DNA of 11,273 nt from Micavibrio sp. UBA6145 (lineage in GTDB: Bacteria; Pseudomonadota; Alphaproteobacteria; Micavibrionales; UBA1664). Both the position numbers and the translations under genes were made by a program. Positions 8,349 through 11,273 of this stretch are shown here, piece by piece (within the stretch, counting starts at the first letter, position 1; every line of letters begins with the position of its first letter). The stretch covers positions 1 through 11,273 of the forward strand of contig DIUZ01000020.1 of NCBI GenBank assembly GCA_002423205.1, read 5' to 3'. The notes beneath the pieces are model-generated. The model searched no databases and had not been told where the DNA came from. It worked only from the letters and a program-made list of their open reading frames with translations.

Positions 8349-8349
8349 T

Positions 8350-8919
8350 ATGAAACATACGCTGCTTTTAGGTCTGGTTTTAAGCGCATTGGCCATGCCG
8401 GTATGCGCACAAAGCGTGCCGGTTGAGCCGGTCAGCCGCGACCGTCTGCCGCCACCGGGATACAAGGACAGCGTGCCCAATCTGGGCCATTACGATAACC
8501 GCATCACGGACGAGCAGACCGCTGCGCTTTTGTGCCAGGCCACGCAGTTGATGGATTCGGTCGACAGCGCCGAATACAAGCCGGGCGTTGACGTCGAAGG
8601 CCGCGCCGTTGCCCCGGCGGATGCCAGTACGCAGGGGTTCCAGATTCCTGACCGTGTCGATATTCCGGTCAATATTGATATCCTGAAATCCGTGGGCGCC
8701 ATTACGTCGCCGACACCCGATCTTGCGACCAATGTCGGCACCGTATCGGTCATGAAAGGCGGGCAGGTTCAGTTTAATGGCCGTGACCTGACCAATAATG
8801 TCAGCGCATTTTGCGCGGGCAATCCGTTACCGAAAACGCCGCCGCCGTTCCTGCCGGCACAGGCGCAACCGCAAGCCAAACCCGTAGCAACCACCACAAC
8901 GACACCGGATACTAAATAA
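8350..8919 (+). CDS. Uncharacterised secreted protein with signal peptide
   Basis: I do not recognise this 189-residue protein. It starts with a clear Sec signal peptide: K2, a hydrophobic core (LLLGLVLSALAM) and a likely cleavage site after A20 (PVCA/QSV). C19 is not in a proper lipobox because V precedes it, so a lipoprotein is unlikely. The mature part has a Pro-rich start (RLPPPGYKD), a mixed acidic region, and only two cysteines after the signal, C62 (LLCQATQLMD) and C155 (VSAFCAGNP), which could form a disulfide in the periplasm. The segment MKGGQVQFNGRDLT (135-148) looks beta-rich. The last 30 residues are a Pro/Ala/Gln/Thr tail with five consecutive threonines, probably disordered. 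No catalytic motif is visible. It sits between DUF1467 and proS without gaps, so it is very likely co-transcribed. Its stop shares a base with the proS start. Confidence 0.8.
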   Translation: MKHTLLLGLVLSALAMPVCAQSVPVEPVSRDRLPPPGYKDSVPNLGHYDNRITDEQTAALLCQATQLMDSVDSAEYKPGVDVEGRAVAPADASTQGFQIPDRVDIPVNIDILKSVGAITSPTPDLATNVGTVSVMKGGQVQFNGRDLTNNVSAFCAGNPLPKTPPPFLPAQAQPQAKPVATTTTTPDTK

Positions 8920-10403
8920 TGGGCACCCCCGCACAACAGCAGCAGCAAAAGAAACCCCAGACGGCAATTACGCCGACGCGCGCGGATGATTTTCCGGGCT
9001 GGTACCAGGAAGTCATCAAGGCGGCTGACCTGGCTGAAAATTCGCCGGTGCGGGGTTGTATGACCATCAAACCCTATGGCTATGCGCTGTGGGAGAACAT
9101 GGTTCAGATTTTCGACGGCTGGCTGAAAGATTACGGTATCCAGAACTGCGCATTCCCGTTGCTGATACCGGTCAGTTTTCTTGCGAAAGAGGCCGAACAC
9201 GTTGAAGGTTTCGCCAAAGAATGCGCGGTCGTTACGCACCACCGCCTTGAAGCGGATGGCAAGGGTGGTCTGCGTCCGGCACCGAGTGCCGAGCTGGAAG
9301 AGCCCTATGTCGTGCGTCCGACGTCTGAGACCATCATTGGTGATTCCATGTCACGCTGGATCCAGTCGTACCGTGATCTGCCGATGAAGCTGAATCAGTG
9401 GTGCAGCGTCATGCGTTGGGAAATGCGCACGCGTATGTTCCTGCGTACATCTGAGTTTTTCTGGCATGAAGGCCACTGCGCATTCAAGGACCATGAAGGC
9501 GCAGAAAAAGACTGCATCACCATTCAGGATATGTATGAGAAATTCTTCCGCGAATACCTGGCTATTCCGGGTATCAAGGGCATCAAGACGCCGGATGAAC
9601 GTTTCCCCGGTGCCGACCAGACATATTCCATTGAATCGCTGATGCAGGACGGCAAGGCGCTGCAGGCCGCCACGTCGCATGATCTGGGCCAGAATTTCGC
9701 CAAGTCATGCAACATCAAATACCAGGACGAAACCGGTCAGGAGCAGTTTGCGCATACCACGTCATGGGCGTTTTCATCGCGCGTGATTGGCGCGATCATC
9801 ATGACGCATGGCGACGATGACGGTATGATCATGCCGCCGATGGTTGCCCCGACGCAGGTTGTGATTATCCCGGTCATCAAGGCCGATGAAGACCCGGCTG
9901 TCATGAATGCCGCCAATGATCTGGCTGCCAAGCTGAAGGCGCAGGGTCTGCGCGTGAAGGTTGATGACCGCAATATGCGCACACCCGACAAAATGTGGGA
10001 TTCCATTAAAAAAGGCATCCCGCTGCGTATCGAGATCGGTGCGCGTGAAGTGGCGGAAGGCAAGCTGACGCATGTCCGCCGCGATATCGGCAAAGAGTCC
10101 AAGACCACCGAGACGACCGAGGAATTCCTTGGCAACGTGAAGAACGTGCTCAAGGCCGTGCATGACAATCTGTACCAGCGCGCACTGGACTTCCAGAACG
10201 GCAACATCAAGGACGTATCCAGCGTTGATGAGATGCGTGCCTATTTTGCGGATGAGAAAAACATCGGCTTTGTGCGTATTGATTACAGCGCGGTCAAGGA
10301 TGGCGGCGTCATGGATGCGATGAAGAAAGACTTTGCCGTGACCACACGCTGCCTGCCGCATGCGGACAAGGGCCAAAAGGTCCTGGTCGGACGTTCCTAC
10401 TAA
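8919..10403 (+). CDS. proS: Proline--tRNA ligase, archaeal/eukaryotic type
   Basis: Class II aminoacyl-tRNA synthetase that charges tRNA-Pro with proline in the cytoplasm. The 494 residues show the archaeal/eukaryotic-type signatures: TPTRADDFPGWYQEVIKAAD (18-37), SPVRGCMTIKPYGYALWENM (42-61), EAEHVEGF, VVRPTSETIIG (131-141), class II motif 2 (166-186, RWEMRTR to HEGH), MQDGKALQAATSHDLGQNFA (242-261), and motif 3 (280-302, TSWAFSSRVIGA to GDDDG). The anticodon-binding domain follows from about 313, and the C-terminal domain ends in tyrosine (VGRSY), as in this type. It lacks the editing insertion of E. coli ProS. In the C-terminal domain the cysteines that bind zinc in many relatives are absent except C478. 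The N-terminus carries QQQQQKK. ATG 8919 overlaps the preceding stop (TAATG), with only a weak Shine-Dalgarno. Most alphaproteobacteria have a different ProS of about 440 residues at this locus. Confidence 0.95.
   Translation: MGTPAQQQQQKKPQTAITPTRADDFPGWYQEVIKAADLAENSPVRGCMTIKPYGYALWENMVQIFDGWLKDYGIQNCAFPLLIPVSFLAKEAEHVEGFAKECAVVTHHRLEADGKGGLRPAPSAELEEPYVVRPTSETIIGDSMSRWIQSYRDLPMKLNQWCSVMRWEMRTRMFLRTSEFFWHEGHCAFKDHEGAEKDCITIQDMYEKFFREYLAIPGIKGIKTPDERFPGADQTYSIESLMQDGKALQAATSHDLGQNFAKSCNIKYQDETGQEQFAHTTSWAFSSRVIGAIIMTHGDDDGMIMPPMVAPTQVVIIPVIKADEDPAVMNAANDLAAKLKAQGLRVKVDDRNMRTPDKMWDSIKKGIPLRIEIGAREVAEGKLTHVRRDIGKESKTTETTEEFLGNVKNVLKAVHDNLYQRALDFQNGNIKDVSSVDEMRAYFADEKNIGFVRIDYSAVKDGGVMDAMKKDFAVTTRCLPHADKGQKVLVGRSY
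8934..8948 (+). repeat. Short CAG/CAA glutamine-codon run at the proS start
   Basis: Five glutamine codons in a row (CAA, three CAG, CAA) follow the fifth codon of proS and precede two lysine codons. The resulting polar, low-complexity N-terminal extension precedes the conserved TPTRADDF segment. A five-threonine run lies at the end of the preceding gene, so both sides of this junction are low in complexity. Confidence 0.6.
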
Positions 10404-10406
10404 ACT

Positions 10407-11273
10407 TTAAGCAAACGGCACATGCTGGCGGTGCGGGGTGCCGCGCTTCCACATGTGTCCTTCCATGTAGTAATGCATGAAGTTAAGCGTCGCCAGAACC
10501 ACGGCGGATGTATCAACGCTGTGTTTCACCGACATTAAAATTATGACGCTGATAACAAGTGCGATGGGCACGCACGCAAAGGCGGGTTTCATACCCAGTT
10601 TTGCGGGCAGGGCGTAGAAGGGGTTGACCGGCGCCGCCGCATAGCGGTTGTGATCGTGCGCCGTGTAGATGACATAGGCCGTCAGATCGTGGATAAGGCG
10701 TGAAATCAATGTGGTCAGGAATCCGTACCCCGTGACCAGCATGATAAAGCTGAGATGCAGGGCGATGATGTTGCCGACAAAGTAACGCAGGCCGATTTGC
10801 GGTGTGGCTGCATCCCGTTGCAGACGTATGAACACATACGCGGCGAAGACGGTGCCGACCGCCAGTAATGCGCCAATAAACTGTAAGACATATGGCGTAT
10901 AAGCCTGCAGCGGGTCCATGGCGGGCAGCATCAATACGATATAGCCAAGGGCGGATGGAATGGTAAAAAACCATTTCATGCTTTTAAAGGCCGCGGTCTG
11001 CGGCATGCGCAGGATCATCGCGGTGATACCGAATTGCTGCTGCACGTTATGATACATGGTGTAGCAGGCAATGATGAAGATAGCGGCATATCCGCCAAAC
11101 AGGACCTGGCCGATAAAGGCCAGTAACAGTGAAATGCCAAGCCCGCGTATCAACGGTTTTTTATACCATGCAAGATATTCGCGGTCGGCGAAGGATATCA
11201 TCGATGCCACGATATGCGGCAGGGTCAGGATAGCGGTCCAGTAAACAATCTGTTCCGGCGTGAAGTGGTTTTC
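10407..11273 (-). CDS. Histidine-rich multi-pass membrane protein, function unknown (5' partial)
   Basis: The reading frame runs through the window edge, so the N-terminus is missing. The GTG at 11210 is internal, because coding continues upstream with HFTPEQIVYWTAILTLPHIV. The visible 288 residues contain about eight or nine membrane segments (roughly 8-28, 44-60, 61-76, 101-118, 126-149, 168-190, 231-250, 256-270 of the fragment). Histidines cluster in or next to helices: PH (H20), YHNVQQQFGI (H75), LH (H173), IHDLTAYVIYTAHDHNRY (H195, H206, H208), and FMHYYMEGHMWKRGTPHR (H267, H273, H281). This pattern resembles di-metal membrane oxygenases, desaturases or carotenoid-cleavage-type enzymes, but I cannot place it in a named family. 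It converges on proS with three bases between stop codons and is therefore a separate transcription unit. Confidence 0.85.
   Translation of the reverse strand, partial: ENHFTPEQIVYWTAILTLPHIVASMISFADREYLAWYKKPLIRGLGISLLLAFIGQVLFGGYAAIFIIACYTMYHNVQQQFGITAMILRMPQTAAFKSMKWFFTIPSALGYIVLMLPAMDPLQAYTPYVLQFIGALLAVGTVFAAYVFIRLQRDAATPQIGLRYFVGNIIALHLSFIMLVTGYGFLTTLISRLIHDLTAYVIYTAHDHNRYAAAPVNPFYALPAKLGMKPAFACVPIALVISVIILMSVKHSVDTSAVVLATLNFMHYYMEGHMWKRGTPHRQHVPFA

Noticed and set aside
8296..8349. Longer start for the secreted protein at 8296
   Set aside because: It would put 18 residues (MRWCNCAPPV and so on) before a standard signal peptide and has no ribosome binding site; ATG 8350 has GGAGG at good spacing.
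10356..10365. Perfect palindrome CCGCATGCGG near the proS 3' end, as a possible terminator
   Set aside because: It has no loop space and no T-run after it, and it lies within conserved coding sequence (CLPHAD).
10429..10455. GCGG...CCGC inverted repeat just past the convergent junction
   Set aside because: It has only four pairing bases and a mismatched interior, and it lies inside the minus-strand coding region; it is not a credible terminator.

Overview
The window looks like the chromosome of an alphaproteobacterium. It is moderately GC-rich by eye. The gene order, the end of the nuo operon followed by birA, RNase J and a DUF1467 membrane protein and then proS, is characteristic of that class. 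I cannot name a genus. A deep-branching or Rhodospirillales/Micavibrio-like lineage is only a guess, based on the unusual ProS type.

Positions 1-5662 hold the distal half of the respiratory complex I operon: nuoJ (5' end cut by the window), nuoK, nuoL, nuoM and nuoN. These are the membrane-arm subunits that move protons when NADH is oxidised by quinone. Each gene abuts or overlaps the next by 1-4 bases, or is one base away, so they are probably translationally coupled. Positions 5659-8348 continue on the same strand with birA (biotin-protein ligase without a DNA-binding domain), rnj (ribonuclease J) and a small DUF1467 two-helix membrane protein. An unrecognised secreted protein (8350-8919) follows, and then proS (8919-10403). 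The only gap of any size on the plus strand is 34 bases in front of rnj, where a small hairpin overlaps the ribosome binding site.

From 10407 to the window end the minus strand carries a gene running towards proS, with only three bases between the two stop codons. It encodes a multi-pass, histidine-rich membrane protein of unknown function whose N-terminus lies outside the window.

Most of the window is core metabolism. The points worth a second look are: (1) ProS is of the archaeal/eukaryotic type although it sits where alphaproteobacteria normally keep their short bacterial-type ProS, and its C-terminal zinc site is eroded; (2) NuoN has glutamine where the family normally has a central proton-path lysine; (3) an unrecognised exported protein is inserted in the operon; (4) the minus-strand membrane protein has a histidine pattern suggesting a metal-dependent membrane enzyme. 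I found no RNA gene, mobile element, CRISPR array or clear factor-independent terminator. No stretch over 300 bases lacks a gene.
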